DNA of 22,681 bases from Caulobacteraceae bacterium (GTDB lineage: Bacteria > Pseudomonadota > Alphaproteobacteria > Caulobacterales > Caulobacteraceae), in assembly GCA_947452665.1 (NCBI GenBank), contig CANGEH010000008.1, positions 1 through 22,681 of the forward strand, given 5' to 3'. The position numbers were made by a program, and so were the translations under genes. Position 1 is the first letter of the stretch. Each line of letters begins with the position of its first letter. A model generated the notes under the pieces. It searched no databases and was not told the DNA's origin. It saw nothing but the letters and a program-made list of their open reading frames with translations. This document shows, in pieces, positions 7,434 through 15,439 of this stretch.

Positions 7434-8735
7434 ATGTCACGGACACGGTCTCAGATTGCGGCTCTACTGGCCTTTGCTACGGCACTATCGGCAAGTCAGG
7501 GCGTCTTGGCCGAAACCCTCTATCTGACCGCCGCCCATATGATCGATACGGCTGTGGGCAAGGTGATCGATAATCCAGCTGTGATCATTGAAGGCGACCG
7601 GATCATGGCGGTCGGCACCCAGTCCAATCTTCCCGCGCCAAAGGATGCCCGCAAGATTGATCTTGCCGGAAAAACCATCCTGCCCGGCCTGATCGACATG
7701 CATGTGCATATTACCGCCCGCGCAGATCAAAACGGCTATGAAAGCCTGGCCGTGACCACGGCGGCTGAGGCCATATCCGGGGTGGCCAATGCGGGCACCA
7801 CCCTAAGGGCTGGATTTACGACTGTGCGCAATGTCGGTGCGGGCGGATTTTCCGACATTGCGCTGCGCGACTCCATTAATCGCGGCGAGACCATAGGTCC
7901 GCGCATTATTGCGTCTGGCCCAGCGATCGGGGCCACAGGCGGGCACTGCGACAATAACCTCTTACCCGAAAGCTATCACGATGTCGGCGAGGCTGTGGCC
8001 GATGGCCCGGTTGCAGTTCGCGCAATGGTGCGCCGTGTGCACAAGTTTGGCGCCGACATGATCAAGTTTTGCGCCACGGGCGGGGTCCTGTCCAAGGGCG
8101 ATTCTGTTGGCGGTCAGCAATACACACTCGAAGAAATGACCGCCCTGGTTAGCGAAGCGCATATGCTGGGCATGAAGGTTGCCGCCCATGCCCATGGCGC
8201 CAGTGGCATGAAGGACGCCTTGCGCGCGGGCGTCGATACGATCGAGCATGCCAGCCTAGCCGACGACGAGGCGTTTGCCCTGGCCAAGGCCAACAGTGCC
8301 GCCTTTTCGATGGACATTTATAATGACGATTTCATCCTAAGCGAGGGTGAGAAGATGGGGATATTGCCAGAGTCCTTGGAAAAGGAACGCTCGATCGGTC
8401 TGTTGCAGCGCCAGACCTTTCAGCGTGCGGTCAAGGCTGGTGTAACCATGGTGTTTGGCACCGATGCTGGCGTCTATCCGCACGGCGACAATGCCAAGCA
8501 ATTTAGCAAGATGGTACAATGGGGCATGACCCCAATCCAAGCCCTTCAGGCCGCGACCATCACCGCCGCCCAGGTGCTTGGCAAGGATGGCCGTGACATT
8601 GGCCTAATCGCTAAAGGGAAATTGGCCGATATAATTGCCACTGAAAATAATCCCACTGATCATGTCGAAAGTTTGGAAAACGTCAGCTTTGTCATGAAGG
8701 GTGGAAAAATAATCGAAAAACACGACAAATTCTAA
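7434..8735 (+). CDS. Exported metal-dependent amidohydrolase (Xaa-Pro dipeptidase-like)
   Basis: Secreted or periplasmic hydrolase of the amidohydrolase superfamily, 433 aa. It has a signal peptide (basic MSRTR, then a hydrophobic stretch to GVLA at residue 26, with likely cleavage before ETLY). The metal ligands of the binuclear site are all visible: HxH at H90/H92 (GLIDMHVH), the probable carboxylated lysine K211 (MIKFCATGG), H252 or H254 (AHAHG), H272 (IEHAS) and D344 (GTDAG). The pattern matches the imidazolonepropionase/prolidase-like group; characterised relatives, including Caulobacter enzymes, hydrolyse Xaa-Pro or other dipeptides. Exact substrate unknown. ATG 7434 is chosen because GGGGGA at 7421-7426 is well placed and a signal peptide follows directly; the longer in-frame upstream extension runs antisense through the exporter gene. 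An aminopeptidase P also occurs in this window. Confidence 0.88.
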   Translation: MSRTRSQIAALLAFATALSASQGVLAETLYLTAAHMIDTAVGKVIDNPAVIIEGDRIMAVGTQSNLPAPKDARKIDLAGKTILPGLIDMHVHITARADQNGYESLAVTTAAEAISGVANAGTTLRAGFTTVRNVGAGGFSDIALRDSINRGETIGPRIIASGPAIGATGGHCDNNLLPESYHDVGEAVADGPVAVRAMVRRVHKFGADMIKFCATGGVLSKGDSVGGQQYTLEEMTALVSEAHMLGMKVAAHAHGASGMKDALRAGVDTIEHASLADDEAFALAKANSAAFSMDIYNDDFILSEGEKMGILPESLEKERSIGLLQRQTFQRAVKAGVTMVFGTDAGVYPHGDNAKQFSKMVQWGMTPIQALQAATITAAQVLGKDGRDIGLIAKGKLADIIATENNPTDHVESLENVSFVMKGGKIIEKHDKF

Positions 8736-8850
8736 CATTATATAACTTGACTTAGGGGATTGATAATCTGCTCTTAATGAAATTAAGTTAATTTGCGCTT
8801 ATGCCCCAACCGGGTTCAACGAAACAAGCAATATCAATTCCGGTAAGATC
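8736..8850. other. AT-rich intergenic region with short palindrome
   Basis: This 115-bp AT-rich gap separates the amidohydrolase from the 368-aa hypothetical gene and marks the start of the lower-GC stretch. It holds a 6-bp inverted repeat CTTAAT-GAA-ATTAAG at 8773-8787, a possible operator. TTGACT at 8747 resembles a -35 box, but no -10 box at normal spacing is convincing. No factor-independent terminator for the amidohydrolase is evident. Confidence 0.35.
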
Positions 8851-9957
8851 ATGGCGAATAACAAAATCCGAGCCTTGAGCGAGTTGGAAAAAACCGCTTC
8901 GACCGCGCGGGTCTTGAATCTGAGGGCGATTCACCGAAAAAATAGTCTGGACCCGGAATACCTAGCCCAACCGCTTTTCCGCAATCAGACGCTCAATCGT
9001 GCAATCATTGTCAAACACCGTGTGAGAGACAATGAGCGTCATGACTTCCTGATCCCAAGAACGACCGCAACCAAAATTATCATACCCATAGACCAGGATA
9101 ATTTAAACGCAGGCGGCCAGTATGCCTTCGTCGGGCAACATAATTTTACCAATATTATGGTCGATACACTTAGCGTCGATATCAAAAATCTTTCATACGA
9201 CCTAGAAGTATTGACAATGATAGATCAGTGCAGCTCTCTCGATCCATTCTTGTTAAGAGAGCATCTTTCTCGCCAAGGTATAAAGCCGGCCTATTGTTAT
9301 TTTGACGTTACAGAGTCTGATAATGGGAAAATGCTATCCTTTACCAAGAATGAAATAGCACCCCTTGTATCGAAATCGATTGGTCAGATAAATAACGAAC
9401 TTTATCCCGAAATACTGTCGCGAAAATTGCTTTCAGACTATTCAGATGACTCTCTGAATCCCTTAAGAGAAACTCTGCAAATGACCCCGTCTGAGTTTCG
9501 TGAGGGGATTTTTTGCTGGAAGGCGTTCCTATACTACAAATGGCAGCTTCAAACTCTGAAGCCTGATCTACCCAATATTGTCCGCCAAATTTCCAAGGCC
9601 ATGCCCCGCGGCATGATGGACCCATTTAAGCAGAACTATCTTAGTCGGGTGCGCCGGTCGCTGCGCAGACGCATGGCCAGCGTATTGGCCAATATTCAGG
9701 ACATGATTGCGATTTATGACCGCGCCTACATCGCCTTAACTCGGGATAATGACCCCAAACCGTTCAAACAATTTTTGCTAAACGCCCCGAAGTTCTTCAA
9801 CGCCTTGGGCGAGCGCCTTGCCGCGATTGCACATGTTGTGAGCTATTGGTCTCACCGCACTGCGGCAACAGATGGCGCCGATCTGATGATCGATGAAATG
9901 CTGGAAATGTTCACAGATTTCGATCAGGGCCTCACCTTTGACACGGTCGTCGGCTGA
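8851..9957 (+). CDS. Hypothetical protein, 368 aa
   Basis: I do not recognise this protein and assign no function. It is soluble in character: no signal peptide and no membrane segment. The first 245 residues are mixed, with a segment DPFLLREHLSRQG near residue 130 followed by a Cys-Tyr-Phe-Asp stretch. The C-terminal third is helical and basic at its start (VRRSLRRRM near residue 270), with several Phe/Lys-rich and acidic helices at the end. RBS GGTAAG just before ATG 8851 supports the start. Base composition changes within the gene: the 60 bases from 9181 are 37% G+C by hand count, those from 9601 are 58%. It opens the four-gene orphan stretch and converges with the 135-aa gene 21 bp later. 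Confidence 0.7.
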   Translation: MANNKIRALSELEKTASTARVLNLRAIHRKNSLDPEYLAQPLFRNQTLNRAIIVKHRVRDNERHDFLIPRTTATKIIIPIDQDNLNAGGQYAFVGQHNFTNIMVDTLSVDIKNLSYDLEVLTMIDQCSSLDPFLLREHLSRQGIKPAYCYFDVTESDNGKMLSFTKNEIAPLVSKSIGQINNELYPEILSRKLLSDYSDDSLNPLRETLQMTPSEFREGIFCWKAFLYYKWQLQTLKPDLPNIVRQISKAMPRGMMDPFKQNYLSRVRRSLRRRMASVLANIQDMIAIYDRAYIALTRDNDPKPFKQFLLNAPKFFNALGERLAAIAHVVSYWSHRTAATDGADLMIDEMLEMFTDFDQGLTFDTVVG

Positions 9958-9978
9958 TCGCGTACCTAACGGCCCCAG

Positions 9979-10386
9979 CTAGATCGGCCCGTTCGTTGTG
10001 AAGGAAATATAGCCCCGCTCGATCATTCGCCGCGCGGCGTCATAGGCCTCGGTCAATTCCTCAAAGGTCTGGCGCAGGGCCTGCAGGTGGGCGGTTTGCT
10101 CAATTGTAACATCGTGGGACCGTTCCGAAATCGCCAGGGCTTCGGCAACCCACCGTGCGCGGGCATGGGCTGCAGCAATGGCAAGCCGTTGGAACCGGCC
10201 ACTATCGAGGCTGCCGACCACCTGCGCAACGACAGCCCCGTTCGAGGCAAAGGCGGTGTAATCAATATGCTCTAATTGGCCCCGCAGTCGTTTTTGCAGG
10301 GCCGGGTTTGTCTCGGCTTCAGGGACAAAATGGTCATCCTGAGACCGCCGATAGCTTGAGGTTTTGATTGCCGACATTGCAGCCAT
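9979..10386 (-). CDS. Hypothetical protein, 135 aa, helical
   Basis: Unrecognised small soluble protein. The N-terminal 30 residues are polar and probably disordered (SSYRRSQDDHFVPEAETN); the rest is Ala/Arg/Glu-rich and predicted helical, with two long amphipathic segments (about residues 70-95 and 98-128) that could pair as a hairpin or dimerise. Start is ATG 10386 or, in frame, ATG 10377 (MSAIK); neither has a strong ribosome binding site. It is transcribed in the same direction as the coiled-coil gene at 11062-10466, with an 80-bp gap that holds nested inverted repeats, so it probably has its own promoter. Codon use is ordinary for this genome, which supports a real gene. Confidence 0.62.
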   Translation of the reverse strand: MAAMSAIKTSSYRRSQDDHFVPEAETNPALQKRLRGQLEHIDYTAFASNGAVVAQVVGSLDSGRFQRLAIAAAHARARWVAEALAISERSHDVTIEQTAHLQALRQTFEELTEAYDAARRMIERGYISFTTNGPI

Positions 10387-10388
10387 CC

Positions 10389-10457
10389 ATCGCTATTAAT
10401 AAATAACGCTTATAAATTGCGTTATATTTACGGAAATGTCCAGACAAATATAGCGAT
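10389..10457. promoter_or_regulatory. Nested inverted repeats upstream of the 135-aa gene
   Basis: Two concentric inverted repeats fill the 79-bp gap between the genes ending at 10466 and starting at 10386. The outer pair is ATCGCTAT (10389-10396) with ATAGCGAT (10450-10457); the inner pair is ATAACGC (10403-10409) with GCGTTAT (10419-10425), spaced 9 bp. All arms match perfectly. The arrangement fits an operator region for the leftward gene or an RNA structure in its leader or in the upstream transcript. Confidence 0.4.
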
Positions 10458-10465
10458 CAATAACA

Positions 10466-11062
10466 TTAACTCGGTTGCGGGTTAGCCAATACCGACGAAA
10501 GCTCCGCAGTGCGGGTCGCCAGTTCGGCTTTGGCAAGGCGTAAGCCCTCCGATTTTCGATCAAGCTCAGCGCGCAAGGTGTCTGACCAGGCCAAGGCTGC
10601 CAGTCTGGCCTGATCGAGCCGACCAGCCTGGGTGCGCGCCTGCTTGAGCTGAAGTTCCAAGTCGGAATTTAGCGCCAGTACCCTAGCGACACTATCTTTC
10701 AAGGCTGCGGCCTTCTGGTCTAGATGGGCCAACTGTTTCGCGATCTGGCTTAGGTCCTGCTGACTTGAGCGCGCCCTGCCCTCAACGGACCGAATCTGGC
10801 CGATATCACGCCCATAGGCAGCAAGCACGAGCCGCATCAGCCGGTCCTGACGCAAAATTTCAGCCCGCAGCGTCCGCAGGGCGATCACCGCGGAATTGTT
10901 TAGGCTCGTTTGCGGTTCGCAGGCGGGCCAAGAGACTGGGCCGACACTCATAATGGCCGCCAATCCGCTCTGGATTTTTTCGGTCGCCTGACGCCATCTT
11001 AGCGCAATCCGCCAAATCCGATCGATCCGCGCCTGAGTATTCTGTTTTCCGAGCTGCTTCAT
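10466..11062 (-). CDS. Coiled-coil protein, 198 aa, unknown function
   Basis: No family recognised. The N-terminal 60 residues are basic and include WRIALRWRQATEKIQ. From about residue 65 to 195 the sequence is an almost continuous Leu/Ala/Lys/Glu/Gln heptad pattern (QQDLSQIAKQLAHLDQKAA, LDQARLAALAWSDTLRAEL), so a long coiled coil is expected. No signal peptide, no membrane helix. Start chosen at ATG 11062 (MKQLGKQN); the frame opens further to a GTG at 11089 that lacks a ribosome binding site. It is divergent from the winged-helix gene across about 500 bp of extreme AT-rich DNA. Coiled-coil prediction is firm; whether it is a structural, methyl-accepting-like or phage-type protein cannot be said. 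Confidence 0.65.
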   Translation of the reverse strand: MKQLGKQNTQARIDRIWRIALRWRQATEKIQSGLAAIMSVGPVSWPACEPQTSLNNSAVIALRTLRAEILRQDRLMRLVLAAYGRDIGQIRSVEGRARSSQQDLSQIAKQLAHLDQKAAALKDSVARVLALNSDLELQLKQARTQAGRLDQARLAALAWSDTLRAELDRKSEGLRLAKAELATRTAELSSVLANPQPS

Positions 11063-11567
11063 AGCAATAGACCCGCGCCAAATAACCACCAGGGAGTTTA
11101 TTTTAAATATTTGATCGATAGATAGCTAATGCCTGCTCATTTTGGGTAATATGAAATTCTTCCAAGATTTTTTTGCACTTATATATTCAAAATAAGCATT
11201 TATTGAAAAATTATTAAATATATAGTTAGGCTTTTACGAAATTTGCTTAAATTTTACTTTGTTTAATGTAGCAAAAATCAGAGCATACAAAATTATTCAT
11301 CAACAAACATAGGTTTCCTTATATATTTTTGAGTATATATTAATGAAAATTGATTTCAAATTCTATTTTAAATAGTAATTCAGCATCGAATATAAGGTTA
11401 ATAAAGTCTTAAGATTGTATTGTCTGCCCAAAAGAAAAATAAAATCACCGTTATCGTCAATTTTTTGCCCATTTTGAGCAATCTTTTAATTGCATTGAAT
11501 ATATTTGCATGCCAAATGACAATTAACGAGAACCGTTGACTAATTCGTGCACGAGGACGTCGCGCAT
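11063..11567. other. Extremely AT-rich divergent intergenic region
   Basis: About 500 bp without a credible gene in a genome otherwise near 60% G+C. Hand counts give 17% G+C for 11161-11220 and 20% for 11341-11400. It holds runs of T and A, alternating TATATA stretches and one TTAA-N7-TTAA at 11398-11412. Only tiny ORFs are present (for example 14 codons from 11149). No DnaA box, direct repeat array or tRNA is visible. It separates the leftward coiled-coil gene from the rightward winged-helix gene, so it presumably contains both promoters. Confidence 0.6.
11398..11412. promoter_or_regulatory. Possible CtrA-type site TTAA-N7-TTAA
   Basis: TTAA at 11398-11401 and TTAA at 11409-11412 are separated by exactly seven bases, the spacing of the CtrA box of Caulobacter-type alphaproteobacteria. 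It lies about 155 bp upstream of the winged-helix gene. In DNA this AT-rich the motif can easily occur by chance, so the call is weak. Confidence 0.2.
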
Positions 11568-11954
11568 ATGTATATCCAAAACGAAAATATATTAGAGGAT
11601 GGCAACCTCTACAGCATTCACCACAAATCCATTCTTATTTTTTCTCAACTAAAAAATGCATCGGTAAAATTTTACGGGCATTTGGACGATTACTTTATTT
11701 ATATATCGTTTTTGGTTGCCGCGGCTTCAGATGCTCTGCGCATTGCAAAACTTGACCCAACGCATAGCCTGTCGCGGATTGACTGTACCTTATCGCCTTC
11801 GAGCATATCGGAAATGACCGGTATTCCCAGGGAGACCGTGCGTCGGCGTTTGAAGCAGCTGGTGAAGGACGGAAAGCTGGAAATCATTAACGGTAAATTC
11901 TCTGCTTCCTTCTCGGAAAGCGAAATCCGCGATTATCTGGAACATCGCAACTAG
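11568..11954 (+). CDS. Winged helix-turn-helix DNA-binding protein
   Basis: Probable transcriptional regulator of 128 aa. Residues 78-104 form a clear winged-helix recognition unit (SSISEMTGIPRETVRRRL followed by KQLVKDGKL), like MarR/GntR/Crp-type helix-turn-helix domains, with a short acidic C-terminal helix. The first 60 residues are aromatic and hydrophobic (YFIYISFLVAAASDALRIA), perhaps a dimerisation or ligand region; I see no known sensor domain. Start chosen at ATG 11568, with GAGG at 11553-11556 upstream; a GTG at 11547 would add seven residues. The gene's 5' part is AT-rich like the region upstream, the HTH part is closer to genome average. It faces the coiled-coil gene and may regulate it and the nearby hypothetical genes. 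Targets unknown. Confidence 0.75.
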   Translation: MYIQNENILEDGNLYSIHHKSILIFSQLKNASVKFYGHLDDYFIYISFLVAAASDALRIAKLDPTHSLSRIDCTLSPSSISEMTGIPRETVRRRLKQLVKDGKLEIINGKFSASFSESEIRDYLEHRN

Positions 11955-12128
11955 CGTTCCGCCCAAGCCCAAGGCTTGACGGACATGCGCAGCATAGCCA
12001 ATTGGCCAAACCGGAAACGGGGCCTTGCCCCCTGCCCCGCGCACCTCTAGAACAGCGCCTTAGCCTGTACCTCTTACGATTCCGGTTCGCACGCCTGTGC
12101 GGTGCCGCGATTGCGCTCGGATAGATGA
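11955..12128. other. carB upstream region
   Basis: This 174-bp gap separates the winged-helix gene from carB. TTGACG at 11976-11981 is a plausible -35 element, but the base run 17 positions on (CAATTG) is a poor -10. AAGCC-CAA-GGCTT at 11965-11977 is a small hairpin without a T tract, so at most a weak terminator. No carA and no PyrR-type attenuator is seen. Confidence 0.3.
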
Positions 12129-15100
12129 ATGCCCAAACGGACCGACCTGAAAACCATTCTCATCATCGGGGCTGGACCTATTGTCATAGGCCAGGCCTGT
12201 GAGTTCGATTATTCGGGGGTTCAGGCCTGTAAGGCCCTGCGCGCCGAAGGCTATCGGATCGTGCTGGTCAATTCCAATCCCGCCACCATCATGACCGACC
12301 CGGACGTGGCCGACGCGACCTATATAGAACCAATCACGCCCCAGATTGTTGCCAAGATTATCGCCAAGGAGCGCCCCGACGCACTTCTGCCGACCATGGG
12401 CGGCCAAACCGCGCTGAACTGCGCGCTCGCCCTTGAGGCCGATGGCACCTTGGCCAAATACGGGGTCGAGATGATCGGCGCCAAGGCCGATGTGATCGAC
12501 AAGGCCGAGGACCGGCAAAAATTTCGCGATGCCATGGACAAGCTTGGCCTGGAATCGCCCCGCAGCCGCGCCGCCCACACCATGGAAGAAGCGCTAGAGG
12601 CCCAGCCCTTTGTCGGCCTGCCCGCCATTATCCGCCCCTCCTTTACCCTGGCCGGCACCGGCGGCGGCATTGCCTATAATATGGAAGAGTTCCGCGAAAT
12701 CGTGGAACGCGGCCTGGACATGTCCCCGACTACCGAGGTCCTGATCGAGGAAAGCGTTCTGGGCTGGAAAGAGTATGAGATGGAGGTTGTCCGCGACAAG
12801 GCGGACAATTGCATCATTGTCTGCTCAATCGAGAACATCGACCCGATGGGCGTCCATACTGGCGACTCCATCACCGTGGCCCCGGCCCTGACCCTGACCG
12901 ACAAGGAATATCAGTGGATGCGCACCGCCTCGATTGCGGTGCTGCGCGAAATTGGCGTCGAGACCGGCGGGTCCAATGTTCAGTTTGCTGTCAATCCCAA
13001 GGATGGCCGCATGGTGGTGATCGAGATGAATCCGCGCGTGTCGCGGTCATCGGCCCTGGCCTCTAAGGCCACCGGCTTTCCGATCGCCAAGGTCGCCGCA
13101 CGTCTGGCGGTCGGCTATACGCTTGATGAGTTGATGAACGACATCACGGGTGCAACGCCTGCCTCGTTCGAGCCAACCATTGACTATGTCGTCACCAAGA
13201 TCCCGCGCTTTGCGTTTGAGAAATATCCCGGCGCCGAGCCGCACCTGACCACCTCGATGAAATCGGTGGGCGAAGTCATGGCCATTGGCCGCACCTTCGC
13301 CGAAAGCCTGCAAAAGGCCCTGCGCGGCCTGGAAACCGGCCTGACCGGCCTCAATGAGATCGAGATTGAGGGCGCGGGCGATCCCGAAACTGGCAAGGCC
13401 GCCGTCGTGCGCGCCCTTGGCCAGCCAACGCCCGACCGATTGCGCGTCATTGCCCAGGCCTTCCGCCATGGCTTGAGCGTCGATGAGGTCAATGCCGCCT
13501 GTTCCTATGAGCCCTGGTTCCTGTCCCAGATCCAGACCCTGATCGAGCGCGAGGCCGATATTCGCCAGAACGGCTTGCCGACGTCTGCTGATGCTATGCG
13601 CAAGCTCAAGGCCGAGGGCTTTTCCGATGCTCGCCTTGGCGAGCTAACCGGTCAGAGCGAAAATGCGGTGCGTGCCGCCCGCCGGGCCATGAATGTCCGG
13701 CCGGTGTTTAAGCGAATCGATACATGCGCCGCCGAATTCTTTGCCAAGACGCCTTATATGTATTCGACCTATGAAAGTGGCGCACTGGGCCAGGTGCCGT
13801 CATGCGAGTCTGAGCCCTCGAACCGGCGCAAGGCCGTGATCTTGGGCGGCGGACCAAACCGGATCGGCCAGGGCATCGAATTTGACTATTGCTGCTGTCA
13901 TGCGGCCTTTGCCCTCGAACAGATCGGCATTGAATCCATCATGGTCAATTGTAATCCCGAGACCGTCTCGACCGATTATGACACCTCGGACCGCCTCTAT
14001 TTCGAACCCTTGACCGCCGAAGACGTGCTGGAACTGTTGGATGTCGAGCGGTCCAATGGCACGCTTCTGGGCGTCATTGTGCAATTTGGTGGCCAGACCC
14101 CGCTCAAGCTGGCCCAGGCGCTGGAAGATGCCGGCATTCCCATCCTTGGCACCACACCCGACGCCATTGACCTGGCCGAGGACCGGGAGCGGTTCCAGCA
14201 ATTGCTGCACAAGATCGGCATTGCCCAGCCGATCAATGCCATTGCCCGCTCGGTCGAAGAAGCCTTTGCCGGGGCCCATGCGGTTGGCTATCCAATCGTG
14301 ATCCGCCCCTCCTATGTGCTCGGCGGCCGGGCCATGGAGATCATCCGCGACGATGAGCAACTGACCCGCTATGTCCGCGACGCGGTCAAGGTCTCGGGCG
14401 ACAGCCCCGTTCTGATCGACCAGTATCTGTCGCGCGCCACCGAGGTCGATGTCGACGCCATTGCCGATGGCGATACGGTCTTCGTCGCTGGCGTGATGGA
14501 GCATATTGAAGAGGCTGGAGTCCATTCGGGCGATAGCGCCTGCTCCATGCCGCCCTATTCGCTGACGCCTGCCATTATTGACGAGCTCAAGCGTCAGACC
14601 GAGGCCATGGCCCGCGCCTTGAATGTCCGCGGCCTGATGAATGTGCAATTTGCCATTGAAGAGCCCCAGTCCGACGCCCCGCGCATTTTTGTGCTCGAGG
14701 TCAATCCGCGTGCCTCGCGCACTGTGCCCTTTGTCGCAAAGACGATTGGCGAGCCGATTGCCGGGATTGCCGCCAAGGTTATGGCGGGTGAAAGCCTGGC
14801 CAGTTTTGGCCTGACCGAGAAGGTCTATAACCATGTTGCGGTGAAAGAGGCAGTCTTCCCATTTGCTCGTTTCCCCGGCGTTGACACCCTGCTTGGCCCT
14901 GAAATGCGCTCGACCGGAGAGGTCATGGGCCTAGACTGGCGCCGCGAGGGCGAGGATTTTGCCCCCGCCTTTGCCCGCGCCTTTGCCAAGAGCCAGCTTG
15001 GCGGCGGGGTTGTCCTGCCAGAGGCTGGAACCGCGTTTGTTTCGGTCAAGGAAAGCGACAAGGCCTTTATTGTCGAGCCGGTGCGGCTCTTGCTGGGCAA

Positions 15101-15413
15101 GGGCTTCAAGATTATCGCCACAGCGGGTACAGCCGCCTATCTGCGCAGCCAGGGCCTAGCCGTCAAAGAGACCAAAAAGGTGCTCGAGGGCCGACCCAAT
15201 ATTGTTGACGCCATGAAAAACGGTGATGTGCAGTTGGTGTTCAATACGACCGAGGGCAAGCAGTCCATCCAGGACAGTTTCTCGATCCGACGCTCGGCCT
15301 TGATGATGAAGATCCCTTATTATACGACCACGGCTGGATCTTTGGCGGCGGCCCAGGCGATTGCCCTGGCCACGCCTGAGGGCCTGGATGTCCGCGCCCT
15401 ACAGACCTACTGA
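12129..15413 (+). CDS. carB: Carbamoyl-phosphate synthase large subunit
   Basis: Synthesises carbamoyl phosphate from bicarbonate, ATP and glutamine-derived ammonia for pyrimidine and arginine synthesis; works as a complex with the small glutaminase subunit CarA. The 1094-aa protein has the full internal duplication: carboxyphosphate domain (1-400; IGAGPIVIGQACEFDYSG, MGGQTALN, EMNPRVSRSSALASKATG), an oligomerisation region (about 401-565), the carbamoyl-phosphate domain (from GGGPNRIGQGIEFDYCC near residue 573 to about 945; EVNPRASRTVPFVAKTIG), and the allosteric MGS domain (about 960-1094; IIATAGTAAYL). Slightly longer than the E. coli protein (1073). ATG 12129 gives the MPKRTDL start common in alphaproteobacteria. 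carA is not adjacent in this window. prmA follows 26 bp after the stop. Confidence 0.97.
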   Translation: MPKRTDLKTILIIGAGPIVIGQACEFDYSGVQACKALRAEGYRIVLVNSNPATIMTDPDVADATYIEPITPQIVAKIIAKERPDALLPTMGGQTALNCALALEADGTLAKYGVEMIGAKADVIDKAEDRQKFRDAMDKLGLESPRSRAAHTMEEALEAQPFVGLPAIIRPSFTLAGTGGGIAYNMEEFREIVERGLDMSPTTEVLIEESVLGWKEYEMEVVRDKADNCIIVCSIENIDPMGVHTGDSITVAPALTLTDKEYQWMRTASIAVLREIGVETGGSNVQFAVNPKDGRMVVIEMNPRVSRSSALASKATGFPIAKVAARLAVGYTLDELMNDITGATPASFEPTIDYVVTKIPRFAFEKYPGAEPHLTTSMKSVGEVMAIGRTFAESLQKALRGLETGLTGLNEIEIEGAGDPETGKAAVVRALGQPTPDRLRVIAQAFRHGLSVDEVNAACSYEPWFLSQIQTLIEREADIRQNGLPTSADAMRKLKAEGFSDARLGELTGQSENAVRAARRAMNVRPVFKRIDTCAAEFFAKTPYMYSTYESGALGQVPSCESEPSNRRKAVILGGGPNRIGQGIEFDYCCCHAAFALEQIGIESIMVNCNPETVSTDYDTSDRLYFEPLTAEDVLELLDVERSNGTLLGVIVQFGGQTPLKLAQALEDAGIPILGTTPDAIDLAEDRERFQQLLHKIGIAQPINAIARSVEEAFAGAHAVGYPIVIRPSYVLGGRAMEIIRDDEQLTRYVRDAVKVSGDSPVLIDQYLSRATEVDVDAIADGDTVFVAGVMEHIEEAGVHSGDSACSMPPYSLTPAIIDELKRQTEAMARALNVRGLMNVQFAIEEPQSDAPRIFVLEVNPRASRTVPFVAKTIGEPIAGIAAKVMAGESLASFGLTEKVYNHVAVKEAVFPFARFPGVDTLLGPEMRSTGEVMGLDWRREGEDFAPAFARAFAKSQLGGGVVLPEAGTAFVSVKESDKAFIVEPVRLLLGKGFKIIATAGTAAYLRSQGLAVKETKKVLEGRPNIVDAMKNGDVQLVFNTTEGKQSIQDSFSIRRSALMMKIPYYTTTAGSLAAAQAIALATPEGLDVRALQTY

Positions 15414-15439
15414 CCCTTTTCGTCGCGGATATTTGCCTC

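Noticed and set aside
8747..8775. Sigma-70 promoter TTGACT/GATAAT before the 368-aa gene
   Set aside because: The spacing between the boxes is 9-10 bp, too short for a functional pair.
8774..8791. CtrA site in the TTAA-rich stretch before 8851
   Set aside because: The TTAA units are spaced 5, 10 or 1 bp apart, not the required 7.
11090..11546. Replication origin in the AT-rich region
   Set aside because: No DnaA boxes (TTATCCACA-like) or iteron array can be seen, and no replication gene is adjacent.
12060..12578. A 172-codon minus-strand frame over the carB start
   Set aside because: Shadow of carB codon bias; it would cover the carB upstream region and has no domain.
13800..14834. A 344-codon open frame on the minus strand inside carB
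   Set aside because: It is antisense to the strongly conserved second half of carB, Gly/Asp/His-rich as expected from reversed GC-rich codons, with no recognisable domain or ribosome binding site.
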